A stretch of 41,794 bases of DNA from Candidatus Thioglobus sp. (lineage in GTDB: Bacteria > Pseudomonadota > Gammaproteobacteria > PS1 > Pseudothioglobaceae), in the NCBI GenBank assembly GCA_028345055.1, contig JAOMCO010000010.1, forward strand, positions 1 through 41,794, read 5' to 3'. Positions 31,967 to 41,520 of this stretch are shown piece after piece. The position numbers and the translations under genes were made by a program. The notes under the pieces were generated by a model. It was not told the DNA's origin, did not search any database, and worked only from the letters and a program-made list of their open reading frames with translations. Each line of letters opens with the position of its first letter. Within the stretch, counting starts at the first letter, position 1.

Positions 31967-32410
31967 ATGAAGGTTGAAGCATTAAATCAAAACGACAAAG
32001 TCAAATGGATGGAGCTTTATCATGGCTATGCAGATTTCTATGAAATGAAAATGAATCAAGATATTCTTGATAATGTTTGGTCGTGGATAAATAGCCCCGA
32101 AGTAAAATTTTATTCAATAGGAGTTAAGTCTAGCGAAAATGAGTTAATTGGATTTATGCACTACAGAGAAATGCCCTCACCACTGAGAGGTAAACTTGTT
32201 GGCTTCCTAGATGATCTCTTTGTGCATCCTGACTATAGGGGAACTGGAGCAGTTCAACTGTTATTTAAAGAGCTTAAATTACAAGCAGAAAAAAATGATT
32301 GGCCTTATGTTCGTTGGATAACAGCTACCAATAACTTAAGAGCTCGAAAAGTGTATGACCAGATTTCAGTTCCAATTGATTTTGTAACTTACCAGATGCA
32401 AATAAATTGA
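31967..32410 (+). CDS. GNAT acetyltransferase
   Basis: A 147-residue GNAT protein. The acetyl-CoA segment is LVGFLDDLFVHPDYRGTGAVQLLFKEL, with the R-x-x-G-x-G-type loop reduced to YRGTGA, then ATNNLRARKVYDQI. No substrate is predictable. It is 8 bases behind the aminotransferase. Confidence 0.8.
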   Translation: MKVEALNQNDKVKWMELYHGYADFYEMKMNQDILDNVWSWINSPEVKFYSIGVKSSENELIGFMHYREMPSPLRGKLVGFLDDLFVHPDYRGTGAVQLLFKELKLQAEKNDWPYVRWITATNNLRARKVYDQISVPIDFVTYQMQIN

Positions 32411-32535
32411 TTCTTCTTTAAACGAATTAATTCTGGCATACAAATTATCCAGCGATTGGTTCTAAATTAGTAAATATTTCCACTAATTTTTATTTAGAAT
32501 TAACACATCTTTAATTTTTTTCTAGGTCTTATAAA

Positions 32536-33249
32536 ATGAAACAAGGCGAGCTAATAAGTGATTTTCGAGTTCCCCCTCATCCTAAAGGTATTTCTATTGA
32601 AGGGAGTTTAGTCAGCTTAAAGCCTCTAGTTGCAAATCAGTTTGCAAATGAACTTTTTCATTCAAACTCAATCGATACAGAGGGTGTTAACTGGGCGTAT
32701 CTACCCTATGGACCATTTGAAAATATTAAAACATATTCTCAATGGATCAAATCATTTGAAGGAAAAGATGACCCAGTTTTTTTTGCAATAATTAGTAAAA
32801 AACTCAAAAAAGCAATAGGCGTAGCTAGCTATTTAAGAATTAATCCTATTGACGGGTCAATCGAGGTCGGTCACATCAATTATTCTCCCCTTTTGCAAAG
32901 AACAACTGAGGCCACTGAAGCCATGTTTCTTATGATGAAGTGGGCCTTTGATAATGGCTATAGACGCTATGAATGGAAATGTAATGCTCTAAATTCAAGA
33001 TCTCGAAGTGCAGCTCAAAGACTCGGCTTTTCTTATGAAGGAGTATTTAGACAGATGACTATAGTTAAGGGGAGGAATCGTGATACCGCTTGGTTTGCGA
33101 TGATTGATAAGGAGTGGAAAAAACTTGAAAGCTGTTTCAATGAATTTTTATCTGAGAAGAATTTTAATCACAATGGAAGGTCTAAAAAGTCTTTAAGGGC
33201 CCTTACAAAGCCATTAATCTACAGGGTTGATAACTTAGATTCAACTTGA
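32536..33249 (+). CDS. RimJ/RimL-type GNAT acetyltransferase
   Basis: A 237-residue protein with the RimJ/RimL-like order: SLVSLKPLVANQFANELF, FAIISKKLKKAIGVASYLRINPIDGSIEVGHINYSPLLQRTTEATEAMFLMMKWAFDNGYRRYEWKCNALNSRSR, then AAQRLGFSYEGVFRQM. The pattern matches broad protein or small-molecule acetyltransferases seen near housekeeping genes. It ends 7 bases before the stop of convergent xerD. Confidence 0.8.
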   Translation: MKQGELISDFRVPPHPKGISIEGSLVSLKPLVANQFANELFHSNSIDTEGVNWAYLPYGPFENIKTYSQWIKSFEGKDDPVFFAIISKKLKKAIGVASYLRINPIDGSIEVGHINYSPLLQRTTEATEAMFLMMKWAFDNGYRRYEWKCNALNSRSRSAAQRLGFSYEGVFRQMTIVKGRNRDTAWFAMIDKEWKKLESCFNEFLSEKNFNHNGRSKKSLRALTKPLIYRVDNLDST

Positions 33250-33255
33250 AAATTT

Positions 33256-34137
33256 CTACCCTCTAGGATGATGTTTTTGATGTTGAGTTTTGAGTTGAGC
33301 ATTCTGTATATGAGTATAGAGCTGAGTGCTTGAAATGTCACTATGACCCAGCATTAACTGAACTGAGCGCAAGTCAGCTCCTTTTTGTACAAGATGGGTT
33401 GCAAAAGCATGTCTAAGAGAGTGAGGTGAAATAGGCTTGTCAATTCCAGCTAGAGAGGCGTAGCTTTTAATAATATAAAAGAAATTTTGCCTCGACATAG
33501 CACTACCTCGGTTTGATAAAAAATAACTATCACACTGACCATTCTTTAATAGAATTGGCCTAGCTTTTTTTTCATATCCATCCAGATAATTAATCGCTAT
33601 TTCACCTAATGGCAACATTCTTTCTTTATTTCCCTTTCCATGAATACGCACAAACTCATCTTTAAGATTAATATTATGAAAACTTAGATTAATGAGCTCA
33701 GTTACTCTTAGTCCACAAGAATAAAGAAGTTCAATCATTGCTCGATCTCTTTGACCAAATGTTGAGTTTATATTTGGAGTATCCATCAATTTTTCAACCT
33801 CTAATATATTTAAAAAAGTAGGTAATTTTTTTTCTAACTTTGGGTAATTCATATGATCAGTAGGATCATGACTGATTAATTGATTGTCAATCAAATACTG
33901 AAAGAAGGAATGAAGACATGTAAGGATTCGTGATTGAGATGAAGCACTGAGATTAGACTTTTTTCTAGAAGAAAAATATTCATGAACTAGATTTTTATCA
34001 ACACTAGAAAATGGAATATCCTTTAGCCATTGACTAAAAATTTTAAGATCAGAGCGATAAGCGCTTAATGTGTTTTGACTTGCTCCAGTTGTGAGCCAGT
34101 AGAAATCAATAAATTGGTCAATAAGCTTTTTGTTCAT
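33256..34137 (-). CDS. xerD: Tyrosine recombinase XerD
   Basis: A 293-residue protein of standard length. The N-terminal core-binding part begins IDQFIDFYWLTTGASQNTLSAYRSDLKIFSQWL. The catalytic residues are visible: Arg in YSCGLRVTELINLS, Lys in GKGNKERMLPLG, His-x-x-Arg in HSLRHAFATHL, His in LGHSDISSTQ and the nucleophile Tyr in LYTHIQ. It resolves chromosome dimers with XerC at dif. The gene converges with the acetyltransferase and lies behind rplS on the same strand, separated by a terminator. Confidence 0.93.
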   Translation of the reverse strand: MNKKLIDQFIDFYWLTTGASQNTLSAYRSDLKIFSQWLKDIPFSSVDKNLVHEYFSSRKKSNLSASSQSRILTCLHSFFQYLIDNQLISHDPTDHMNYPKLEKKLPTFLNILEVEKLMDTPNINSTFGQRDRAMIELLYSCGLRVTELINLSFHNINLKDEFVRIHGKGNKERMLPLGEIAINYLDGYEKKARPILLKNGQCDSYFLSNRGSAMSRQNFFYIIKSYASLAGIDKPISPHSLRHAFATHLVQKGADLRSVQLMLGHSDISSTQLYTHIQNAQLKTQHQKHHPRG

Positions 34138-34172
34138 CTCTATTTATTCTACTGAAGAATCTTTTAAAGAAG

Positions 34173-34203
34173 AAAAAAAATGCCAGCTAAAGCTGGCATT
34201 TAA
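34173..34203 (-). terminator. Rho-independent terminator of rplS
   Basis: TGCCAGCT-aa-AGCTGGCA (34181-34198) is a perfect 8-bp stem. On the minus strand it is followed by eight T (34173-34180). It ends the rplS transcript before xerD. Confidence 0.9.
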
Positions 34204-34216
34204 ATTTAGTTGGTAA

Positions 34217-34567
34217 TTATTTTTTATTGAGTTTTTCTTTGATTCTTGCAGCCTTACCAGTCAAGCCACGAAGATAATATAGTTTTGCCTTTCTAACTTT
34301 TCCGCTTCTCTTAACACTTACACTATCAATCATCGAGGAATGAGTTTGAAAAACCCTCTCAACACCTTCTCCATGAGAGATTTTACGAACTGTAAAGGCA
34401 GAATTTAATCCTCTATTCTTCTTTGCAATTACGACTCCTTCAAAGGCTTGAAGTCTCTGACGATTTCCTTCACGAACCTTTACCTGGACAACTACCGTAT
34501 CACCTGCCGAGAAGTCAGGAATATCAGTCCTAAGTTGCTCACTCTCGATTTGATCAATTAAATTCAC
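34217..34567 (-). CDS. rplS: 50S ribosomal protein L19
   Basis: A 116-residue protein, the normal size: [55 protein letters not shown] and the basic tail [25 protein letters not shown]19 sits at the 30S-50S interface. In many gammaproteobacteria it ends the rpsP-rimM-trmD-rplS operon, but here 164 bases to divergent gltD separate it, so it stands alone with its own terminator. Confidence 0.97.
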   Translation of the reverse strand: MNLIDQIESEQLRTDIPDFSAGDTVVVQVKVREGNRQRLQAFEGVVIAKKNRGLNSAFTVRKISHGEGVERVFQTHSSMIDSVSVKRSGKVRKAKLYYLRGLTGKAARIKEKLNKK

Positions 34568-34731
34568 GATTACACCTATTTAGAGATTCTGAAAAAAGCG
34601 GTAATTATACATATCTTTTATGACCTATACAAGAAGCTATAGGCTTTTAAGCGGATATTATTAATATCATTATTTAAATGTTTTTGATGATAATATGAGA
34701 TAATGATTCTCCAATAAAATAAAAGTAAAAA

Positions 34732-36171
34732 ATGGGTAAAGTAACAGGATTTTTAGAGCTAGACAGACAGGTTGAGTCATATCGTGAAGTAGGCACCCGA
34801 ATTAATGATTATGACGAAATATTCTCTGGAGTTCATAACTTGGATTTACTGCAAGAGCAAGGTTCAAGATGCATGGATTGTGGCGTTCCTTTTTGTCAAT
34901 CAACAACAGGTTGTCCAATTGATAATCTAATACCAGAGTGGAACGACCTTGTTTATAACAATGAATGGCAAGAGGCCTTAGAGCGCCTAGAAAAAACAAA
35001 TAACTTTCCTGAGTTTACTGGAAGAGTATGTCCTGCACCATGTGAGGGTGCTTGTGTTCTTGGATTAAATAATCCAGCTGTTACAATTAAAAATATTGAA
35101 TTAGCAATTGTTGACAAGGGTTTTGAAGAAGGATGGATTAAGCCCAGAAATGTTGAATTTAACACAGGAAAAAACGTTGCGATAGTTGGCTCAGGGCCTG
35201 CAGGACTAGCAGCTGCAGACCAATTAAATCAAATGGGGCATTCGGTTGAGGTTTATGAGAGAAGTGATCGTATTGGTGGCCTATTAATGTATGGTATCCC
35301 AAACATGAAGCTTGGAAAAGACGTTGTCGACCGCCGTATTAATTTGTTGGAAAAGGAAGGTATAAAATTTATTACCAATGTAGATATTGGAAAAGACATC
35401 GCTATGCAGGAGCTTGAAGATAATTTTGATGCAGTTATTCTTACGACTGGAGCAACTCAAGCTAGAGACTTGCCAGCTGAAAATAGAGAGGCTGTAGGTA
35501 TCTATCCTGCAATGGAATTCTTAACCTCTAATACCAAAAGCCTTCTTGATAATGGGCATCCAGATCAAAGTAATCTATCAGCTCAAGGAAAAAATGTTAT
35601 TGTTATTGGCGGTGGCGATACTGGAACCGATTGTATTGGAACTTCTCTTAGGCAGGGTGCTAAATCAATCATTAATTTTGAGTTAATGAGTCGTCCTCCT
35701 GAAGATCGTTCAGACAAAAACCCTTGGCCAGAGTGGCCAGTTATCTACAGAGTGGACTATGGTCATGAAGAGTCTAGCAAAGTCTTTGGCCAAGATCCGA
35801 GACATTATCAGCTTCTTACAAAGTCATTTATTAAGGATAGTCAAGGAAATGTAAAAGGTATAAGAACAATTAATGTTGATTTTATTGATGGAAAATTAAT
35901 TGAGATTGAGGGAACTGACAAAACCTGGGATGCTGAATTAGTTCTATTATCAATGGGCTTTGTCTCTCCAGAACACTATTTGAGTGAGGATGCAAATATT
36001 AAGCTCGATCAAAGAGGTAATTATCAGTCCGAGTATGGGGATTATGAAACATCAAAAGTAGGAATTTTTTCTGCAGGAGACTGCAGAAGGGGGCAATCCC
36101 TGGTCGTTTGGGCAATAAATGAGGGGCGAGGCGTTGCTTCAAGCGTAAATAGTTTTCTAATGAATTCTTAA
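34732..36171 (+). CDS. gltD: Glutamate synthase small subunit-like flavoprotein
   Basis: A 479-residue protein. The N-terminal Cys clusters ([37 protein letters not shown]) bind Fe-S centres. FAD binds at [15 protein letters not shown] and NADPH at [20 protein letters not shown]. The final FAD-contact segment is [22 protein letters not shown]. It is the usual length of GltD, which passes electrons from NADPH to GltB. gltB is not adjacent. It leads directly into dsrC (16 bases between), and DsrL, the NAD(P)H-linked oxidoreductase of the dsr system, is a larger relative of GltD. The gene may therefore serve sulfur metabolism. Confidence 0.88.
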   Translation: MGKVTGFLELDRQVESYREVGTRINDYDEIFSGVHNLDLLQEQGSRCMDCGVPFCQSTTGCPIDNLIPEWNDLVYNNEWQEALERLEKTNNFPEFTGRVCPAPCEGACVLGLNNPAVTIKNIELAIVDKGFEEGWIKPRNVEFNTGKNVAIVGSGPAGLAAADQLNQMGHSVEVYERSDRIGGLLMYGIPNMKLGKDVVDRRINLLEKEGIKFITNVDIGKDIAMQELEDNFDAVILTTGATQARDLPAENREAVGIYPAMEFLTSNTKSLLDNGHPDQSNLSAQGKNVIVIGGGDTGTDCIGTSLRQGAKSIINFELMSRPPEDRSDKNPWPEWPVIYRVDYGHEESSKVFGQDPRHYQLLTKSFIKDSQGNVKGIRTINVDFIDGKLIEIEGTDKTWDAELVLLSMGFVSPEHYLSEDANIKLDQRGNYQSEYGDYETSKVGIFSAGDCRRGQSLVVWAINEGRGVASSVNSFLMNS

Positions 36172-36187
36172 AGGTATAAAGATAGTT

Positions 36188-36511
36188 ATGGCTGAAATAT
36201 TAGGCGCTGAAGTAGATGAAGAGGGTTATTTGTTAAAGGTATCTGATTGGACTCCTGAGATTGCTGAAGTGATGTCAGATGAAGATAGTATTGAGCTCTC
36301 TCCAGAGCACTGGGAGGTTATCAACTTTCTTCAGGAGTATTATAAGGAGTATGAGTTTGCACCAGCAGTTAGAGTTCTTACTAAAGCTATTGCTAAAAAG
36401 CTTGGTAATGATAAAGGTAATTCACGCTATCTCTACTCTCTTTTCCCATATGGTCCTGCAAAACAAGGTTGTCGATTCGCTGGTCTTCCAAAGCCAACAG
36501 GCTGTGTTTGA
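36188..36511 (+). CDS. dsrC: DsrC sulfur carrier protein
   Basis: A 107-residue protein of the DsrC/TusE family. The C-terminal arm has both conserved cysteines: one in KQGCRFAG and the penultimate one in PTGCV, ten residues apart. TusE has only the last one, so this is true DsrC. DsrC carries sulfur as a protein trisulfide between dissimilatory sulfite reductase and the DsrMK(JOP) membrane complex. It is placed between gltD and dsrM on the same strand; dsrAB are not in the window. Confidence 0.92.
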   Translation: MAEILGAEVDEEGYLLKVSDWTPEIAEVMSDEDSIELSPEHWEVINFLQEYYKEYEFAPAVRVLTKAIAKKLGNDKGNSRYLYSLFPYGPAKQGCRFAGLPKPTGCV

Positions 36512-36575
36512 ATAAACATTGTTAGGTTTTATATTTAGTGCTAACTGCCATTTTTATTAAATAAGATGAAGTCAT

Positions 36576-37346
36576 ATGTCGCCGATAAGTATTTTTTTTA
36601 TAATCTTTTTCTATATTGCATCTCTCATTTTTATACTAGGCGTGTCATATAAACTGGTTCAGTATTGGAATACACCTGTGCCTCTTAAAATTCCCATAGC
36701 ACCCTCCTCTTTGGATAAAAAAGGGGTATTTTTAAGATTTTTTAGAGAGATTTTTTTATTTTCTAGTCTCTTTAAGGCAAGTAAATGGACTTGGCTCTTT
36801 GGGTGGACATTCCATCTAGCTTTGGTCCTATTATTTTTTCGCCATTTAGTCTATTTTTGGCCAGGAGATGTTCCATTAATTCTCTATAAAATAGAGCCAT
36901 TTAAGTATGCTGCTTACCCTCTCGTTTTTGGTTTAACTGGGTTACTAGGAAGACGAATATTTGTCGATAGAATTCGATATATTTCATCTCCATCTGACTA
37001 TCTTATGCTACTTGCTCTGATTTTTATTGCATTAACAGGAATGTTTATGACATTTGGCCATAACCACCCAAATTTGCTTATGGTTAAAAATTTTACAGAG
37101 GGTTTAATTACTTTTCAGTGGTCAGAGTTGCCTGGAGAAATTATTTTTTTGGCACATATATTCCCAGTTTTTTGCCTTATTGCTATTTTTCCAATTTCTA
37201 AATTGTTACATGCACCGGGTATATTTTTCTCACCTACTCTTAATCAGGTGGATAATGCTAGGAAGAGAAGACATATCTCAGATTGGGCATCTAAAAAGGA
37301 TAATGACTTAAAAATTGAACTTGAAAATAATAAAAAGGATGACTAG
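36576..37346 (+). CDS. dsrM: DsrM, membrane cytochrome b subunit
   Basis: A 256-residue membrane protein with about five hydrophobic segments (first at residues 5-27, then near 75-90, 110-125, 138-155 and 190-207), resembling NarI-type cytochrome b. Candidate haem His residues are in GWTFHLALVLLFFRHLVYFWP and in FLAHIFPVFCLIAIFPISKLLHAPG. It fits DsrM, which exchanges electrons with quinone and passes them to DsrK. dsrK starts 2 bases after its stop. The order dsrC-M-K is that of sulfur oxidisers. Confidence 0.88.
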   Translation: MSPISIFFIIFFYIASLIFILGVSYKLVQYWNTPVPLKIPIAPSSLDKKGVFLRFFREIFLFSSLFKASKWTWLFGWTFHLALVLLFFRHLVYFWPGDVPLILYKIEPFKYAAYPLVFGLTGLLGRRIFVDRIRYISSPSDYLMLLALIFIALTGMFMTFGHNHPNLLMVKNFTEGLITFQWSELPGEIIFLAHIFPVFCLIAIFPISKLLHAPGIFFSPTLNQVDNARKRRHISDWASKKDNDLKIELENNKKDD

Positions 37347-37348
37347 TC

Positions 37349-38878
37349 TTGCAAAATAATCAAATCAAACTTCCAACTTATGTTGAGACACCCTCGATTA
37401 ATAAAGACTCTATGGCTGGAGAGGGTCCATTCAAGGCTACAGTAGAAATTCAAAATAACCTTGGATTTCCTGGTGAAAAGGTTGAGAATTGGCATCAAGT
37501 CGCTATTGATAAGATGTCCGAAACTAAGTCTAAATATAGATCAGTTCAGGTTTTTTTAGATAGCTGTATGAAATGTGGAGCTTGTACTGATAAATGCCAT
37601 TATTTCCTGGGGACGTCCGACCCTAAGAATATGCCAGTTGCAAGACAAGATTTGTTCAGAAGTGTTTATAGAAGACATTTTACGTTTGCCGGAAAGTATT
37701 TTCCAAAGTTAGTTGGAGCTAAGGATCTTGATGAAGATATGTTAGATGATTGGTATAACTATTTTCATCAGTGCTCACAATGTCGAAGATGCGCTGTTTT
37801 CTGTCCGTCAGGGATTGATACTTCTGAAATTTCAATGGCAGCTAGAGAGGTCATGAATGTTATTGGTGTTGGTCAAAAATATACTAATCAAATTTTAGGC
37901 AAAGTTAAGAAAATTGGAAACAATTTAGGTATGCCTGAGCCTGCTTTGAGAGATACTCTTCTTGATCTCGAGGAAGAGATAAAGTATGACACTGGAGTTG
38001 ATGTTAAATTACCAATAGACATTAAAAATTCAGAAGTATTAATGGTTTCACCTTCAGCTGATTTTTTTGCCGAGCCTCATATCGATGGACTCATTGGTTA
38101 TGCAAAAGTTTTTCATGAGAGTGGAGTTAGTTGGACTTTGAGCTCTTATGCTTCAGAGGCGGCAAATTTTGGAATGTTTATTGGTAATTATGATGTAATG
38201 AGAGAAGGTGCGCTTCGAATCCGTAAGTCGGCACTTGACCTTAATGTAAAGCGTGTAATAGTTGGAGAGTGTGGACATGCTTGGCGTGTTGCCTATAGTT
38301 TTTGGAATACTTTATCTGGGATTGGAGGGGGAGCAGAGGATGATTATGCGCTGAAGCTTCAAAATCAACTTGACAGTAACTATCCACAGCCACAACATAT
38401 GATTGAGTTTACCTATGATCTAATTCAAAACAATAAATTATCATTTGATAAATCAAAAAATAATCATCGAGTAGTCACTTTCCATGATTCATGTAATGTG
38501 GCTCGAGGGAGTAATATGGGTGATATTAAAAATGGTCAATTTATTCTCCCACGAGAGGTAATAAGAGCTGCCTGTAATAATTTTATTGATATGCATAAAG
38601 ATTCAATCAAGTCATCTACTTTTTGCTGTGGAGGGGGAGGCGGTTTGTTAACAGATGATCTTATAGATCTTAGAATTAAAGGTGCAAAGCCAAGAATGCA
38701 TGCTTTGAAACAAAGTGAACAAGAGAGCGGTGTAAATACATTAGCAGCAATCTGTGCTATCTGTAAATCGCAGTTTTCTAGAGTCCTAGCTAATTATGAT
38801 TTCGATCCTTACATGGTCGTAAGTGTGCATCAGCTTGTAAGTGATGCAATAATTCTTAAAGAAAAACTAGATCAATAA
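37349..38878 (+). CDS. dsrK: DsrK, HdrD-like iron-sulfur subunit
   Basis: A 509-residue protein. Two ferredoxin-type clusters are visible (DSCMKCGACTDKCHYF and HQCSQCRRCAVFCPSG). CCG-type segments follow as in HdrD (VGECGHAWRVAYSFW, HDSCNVARGSN, FCCGGGGGLLTDDL, CAICKSQFSRVL), which would bind a noncubane 4Fe-4S centre and react with the disulfide or trisulfide of DsrC. The start is TTG at 37349, after AAAGGA with about 10 bases between. It ends 2 bases before convergent amiC, so the unit stops here: no dsrL, J, O or P follows. Confidence 0.9.
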   Translation: MQNNQIKLPTYVETPSINKDSMAGEGPFKATVEIQNNLGFPGEKVENWHQVAIDKMSETKSKYRSVQVFLDSCMKCGACTDKCHYFLGTSDPKNMPVARQDLFRSVYRRHFTFAGKYFPKLVGAKDLDEDMLDDWYNYFHQCSQCRRCAVFCPSGIDTSEISMAAREVMNVIGVGQKYTNQILGKVKKIGNNLGMPEPALRDTLLDLEEEIKYDTGVDVKLPIDIKNSEVLMVSPSADFFAEPHIDGLIGYAKVFHESGVSWTLSSYASEAANFGMFIGNYDVMREGALRIRKSALDLNVKRVIVGECGHAWRVAYSFWNTLSGIGGGAEDDYALKLQNQLDSNYPQPQHMIEFTYDLIQNNKLSFDKSKNNHRVVTFHDSCNVARGSNMGDIKNGQFILPREVIRAACNNFIDMHKDSIKSSTFCCGGGGGLLTDDLIDLRIKGAKPRMHALKQSEQESGVNTLAAICAICKSQFSRVLANYDFDPYMVVSVHQLVSDAIILKEKLDQ

Positions 38879-38880
38879 GA

Positions 38881-40005
38881 TTAATCAAGCTCTTGATAAT
38901 AATTTACTATTCCTTGATAGATTGACTGAGCAATTTTTTGTTGCTGCCTCTTATTAGTTAAACGTTTTTCTTGAGTAGGATTTGAAATAAACGCAGTCTC
39001 TACCAAAACTGAAGGGATTGAGGGCGACTTAAGAACAACAAAATTGGCTTTTTGAGGTATTTTTTTATGAATAGGCCCAATTTTCTCAAGTTGTGAAATA
39101 ATTTCTTGAGCAAGCTCAAAGGATTGTTTTTCCCTATCCTTACGTGAATAGTCAGTCAATATATTTTTCAAAAATTGATCATTATCTATGACTGTCTCAA
39201 CTCCCCCAAACTGGTCCACCACATTTTGTGACTCTTCAAGTTGCCTTGCAAGCTTACTATTATTTCCTTTCTCACTTAATGTATAAACTGAGGCTCCCTT
39301 TGCATTAATGCTTTCAACTGAATCTGCATGAATAGAAATAAACATTGTCGCTTTTTGATTTTGAGCAATCGTTAATCTCTTTGTAAGAGGAACATAATAA
39401 TCTCCACTTCGGCTTAAAACTGCATTAAGATCTTTATTTTGATTAATAATCGCTACGAGTTTTCTTGCAATTGCGAGATTAACATTCTTTTCTAGTGATT
39501 TGTTTTTTCCAATAGCTCCAGAATCTTCACCTCCATGACCTGCATCAATAAGAATAATTTTTTGATTTCTAATAGATGGAGGCGAGTCAGGTTTAGTAAT
39601 TTTTTTTGCAACTTTGACCTCTGAATCCACTATATCCACTACCAATCTATGGTGTTTATACTTAGTGTTAGGATCCAGAGTAAAGTGCTTTAGTTTAAAT
39701 TTTTTACTAATGTGGACGATTAATTTAATGGTACTTTTTTCACGTTTTATCCGAACCTTTTGTATTCGACTATCTTTGAAAAAAATATTGGAAAAAGTTT
39801 CAGATAAAACCTCTGCATCATCGAAGCTAATTACTACATGATTATCATAACCCCTAATATTAAAGAGAGTATCCTCCTCTTTATCAATAACAATTCGAGT
39901 ATGGTCTGGCGCTGACCAATATCTAAAATCATAGAGTGTTGTTTTATCTTCCCCATAAGCAAAAGTTGTTAAGAAAATAAAAAAAAGGTTTATCCAATAG
40001 CGCAT
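38881..40005 (-). CDS. amiC: N-acetylmuramoyl-L-alanine amidase
   Basis: A 374-residue exported amidase. A signal peptide (INLFFIFLTTFAYG) is followed by an AMIN-like domain (FRYWSAPDHTRIVIDKE, VVISFDDAEV) and the Amidase_3 zinc domain: ILIDAGHGGEDSGAIG, SIHADSV, and VLVETAFISNPTQEKRL, holding the His and Glu ligands. It splits peptidoglycan stems during cell separation. The exact AmiA/B/C assignment is uncertain. Its first codons overlap the end of tsaE by 16 bases, as in many gammaproteobacteria (tsaE-amiB order). Confidence 0.88.
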   Translation of the reverse strand: MRYWINLFFIFLTTFAYGEDKTTLYDFRYWSAPDHTRIVIDKEEDTLFNIRGYDNHVVISFDDAEVLSETFSNIFFKDSRIQKVRIKREKSTIKLIVHISKKFKLKHFTLDPNTKYKHHRLVVDIVDSEVKVAKKITKPDSPPSIRNQKIILIDAGHGGEDSGAIGKNKSLEKNVNLAIARKLVAIINQNKDLNAVLSRSGDYYVPLTKRLTIAQNQKATMFISIHADSVESINAKGASVYTLSEKGNNSKLARQLEESQNVVDQFGGVETVIDNDQFLKNILTDYSRKDREKQSFELAQEIISQLEKIGPIHKKIPQKANFVVLKSPSIPSVLVETAFISNPTQEKRLTNKRQQQKIAQSIYQGIVNYYQELD

Positions 40006-40448
40006 TCTATAATTGATTTTCCTATTTCGGATTCAAATCTTATACTGGCATTTCTAGTATCTCCATTGCCGCTAAGTTTAATAGAAATATCTGCCTTTGC
40101 TAGAACGCCTTTTCCTAGTTCTGGCCACTCTATTATTTGTAGGCTGTTTACTCGAAGATAATCACGAATTCCAATATATTCTAATTCTTCAGGGTCAGTT
40201 AGACGATAGCAATCAAAGTGATGAATATCAACTTTTTCATCTTGATATGATTCAACCAAAGTGTAGGTCGGGCTTTTCACTTTATCAAAACCAAAATACA
40301 TAATAAAAAATTGAGCTAAAGTTGTTTTACCAACTCCAAGGTCACCTTTTAAGTATATTACGCAGGGGGATTCAATACGAGAACAGCATTGAGCAAGCTT
40401 TTCTCCTAATTCTTTTGTTTCATTAAGATTTTTTAATTTTAAATCCAA
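39990..40448 (-). CDS. tsaE: tRNA threonylcarbamoyladenosine ATPase TsaE
   Basis: A 152-residue P-loop protein: YLKGDLGVGKTTLAQFF is the Walker A motif, SPTYTLVESYQ and HHFDCYRLTDPEELEYIGIRDYL the conserved segments, and IIEWPELGKG the downstream one. TsaE works with TsaB and TsaD in the t6A modification of tRNAs. It overlaps amiC downstream and the exchanger gene upstream by 10 bases, so all three are one operon. Confidence 0.95.
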   Translation of the reverse strand: MDLKLKNLNETKELGEKLAQCCSRIESPCVIYLKGDLGVGKTTLAQFFIMYFGFDKVKSPTYTLVESYQDEKVDIHHFDCYRLTDPEELEYIGIRDYLRVNSLQIIEWPELGKGVLAKADISIKLSGNGDTRNASIRFESEIGKSIIECAIG

Positions 40449-41377
40449 ACTAGTTGATACAAATATGAAGCTAGAATTGCTAATAGAATTATGCCTCCAA
40501 ATCGATTGATTTTTAGTTTAAATGATAAAAATAGTATCAAAATAGTAAGAGTTATCATATATATAAAATCCCTACTCATTACTTCTTCAGGGATTTGGAA
40601 GGGAAGAATTAATCCAGGGATTGCTAGAACACCTAAAGTATTAAATAGATTCGATCCAATAATGTTCCCGATAATCATTTGATGTTGTTTTTTTAATGCA
40701 CTACTTATCGCTACTGCAAGCTCTGGAAGGCTAGTGCCAAGAGCAACTACAGTTAATCCAATAATTAAATCACTCACACCAAAAGCTAAGGCAAGATTAG
40801 TTCCACCCCAAACGACAAGTTTTGCACTAGAGACCAAAATAATAAGTGAAACTAATAGCAGCAACCATGTTCTGCCTTTATTTTGATTACCACTTGAATC
40901 TTCTGAAGCCTCTAGGTTTTTAACGTTACTTTTTTTAGATTCACTAAATACATAAAAAAGAAATAGAAACAATAGAGCCAAGAGAATTAGACCATCTAAA
41001 AAGCTTAAAAAGCCGTCCATTATTAAAAAACCAGCAACTAAGGATGAAAGAAAAAGAAAAACCCATTCTTTCTTCAATACAGACTTTTCAACTGTTACAG
41101 GATAAATAATCGCAGTTATAGCAAGGACAAGACCAATATTAAAAATATTTGATCCAAAAGCATTTCCAATACTTAGCTCAGGGTGCCCATCATAGGCTGC
41201 TAGCCCTGATACTAGCATTTCTGGTGCAGAAGTTCCAAAGCCAAAAATAAGTAAACCAATAACAAGTGGTGAAATATTAAAAATTCTAGCTATTCTAGCG
41301 CCATTATCAGTAAAGGAATCTGCACTCCATATAAGCAGAGCAAAGCCAATTAAAAGAGATAAAATTGAAATAAACAT
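40439..41377 (-). CDS. yrbG: Calcium/sodium antiporter (YrbG family)
   Basis: A 312-residue inner membrane protein with about ten hydrophobic segments in two inverted halves. The paired signature motifs are GFGTSAPEM and GNAFGSNIFNIGLVL in the first half, and ALGTSLPEL and GNIIGSNLFNTLGVL in the second. These are the ion-binding alpha repeats of the Na+/Ca2+ exchanger family. A charged linker (SESKKSNVKNLEASEDSSG) separates the halves. Confidence 0.93.
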   Translation of the reverse strand: MFISILSLLIGFALLIWSADSFTDNGARIARIFNISPLVIGLLIFGFGTSAPEMLVSGLAAYDGHPELSIGNAFGSNIFNIGLVLAITAIIYPVTVEKSVLKKEWVFLFLSSLVAGFLIMDGFLSFLDGLILLALLFLFLFYVFSESKKSNVKNLEASEDSSGNQNKGRTWLLLLVSLIILVSSAKLVVWGGTNLALAFGVSDLIIGLTVVALGTSLPELAVAISSALKKQHQMIIGNIIGSNLFNTLGVLAIPGLILPFQIPEEVMSRDFIYMITLTILILFLSFKLKINRFGGIILLAILASYLYQLVWI

Positions 41378-41520
41378 ATTTGTGAATAGAATAATTTACA
41401 GACTATTATAAAGTCATCAGAGTTTGAATTTAACAAACACTGTGTTATGGATTTCTAATTTGGCAAAGTCATTTATGATAAATATCATAGTTTTTAAAAT
41501 CATATATTTATAATACTTAG

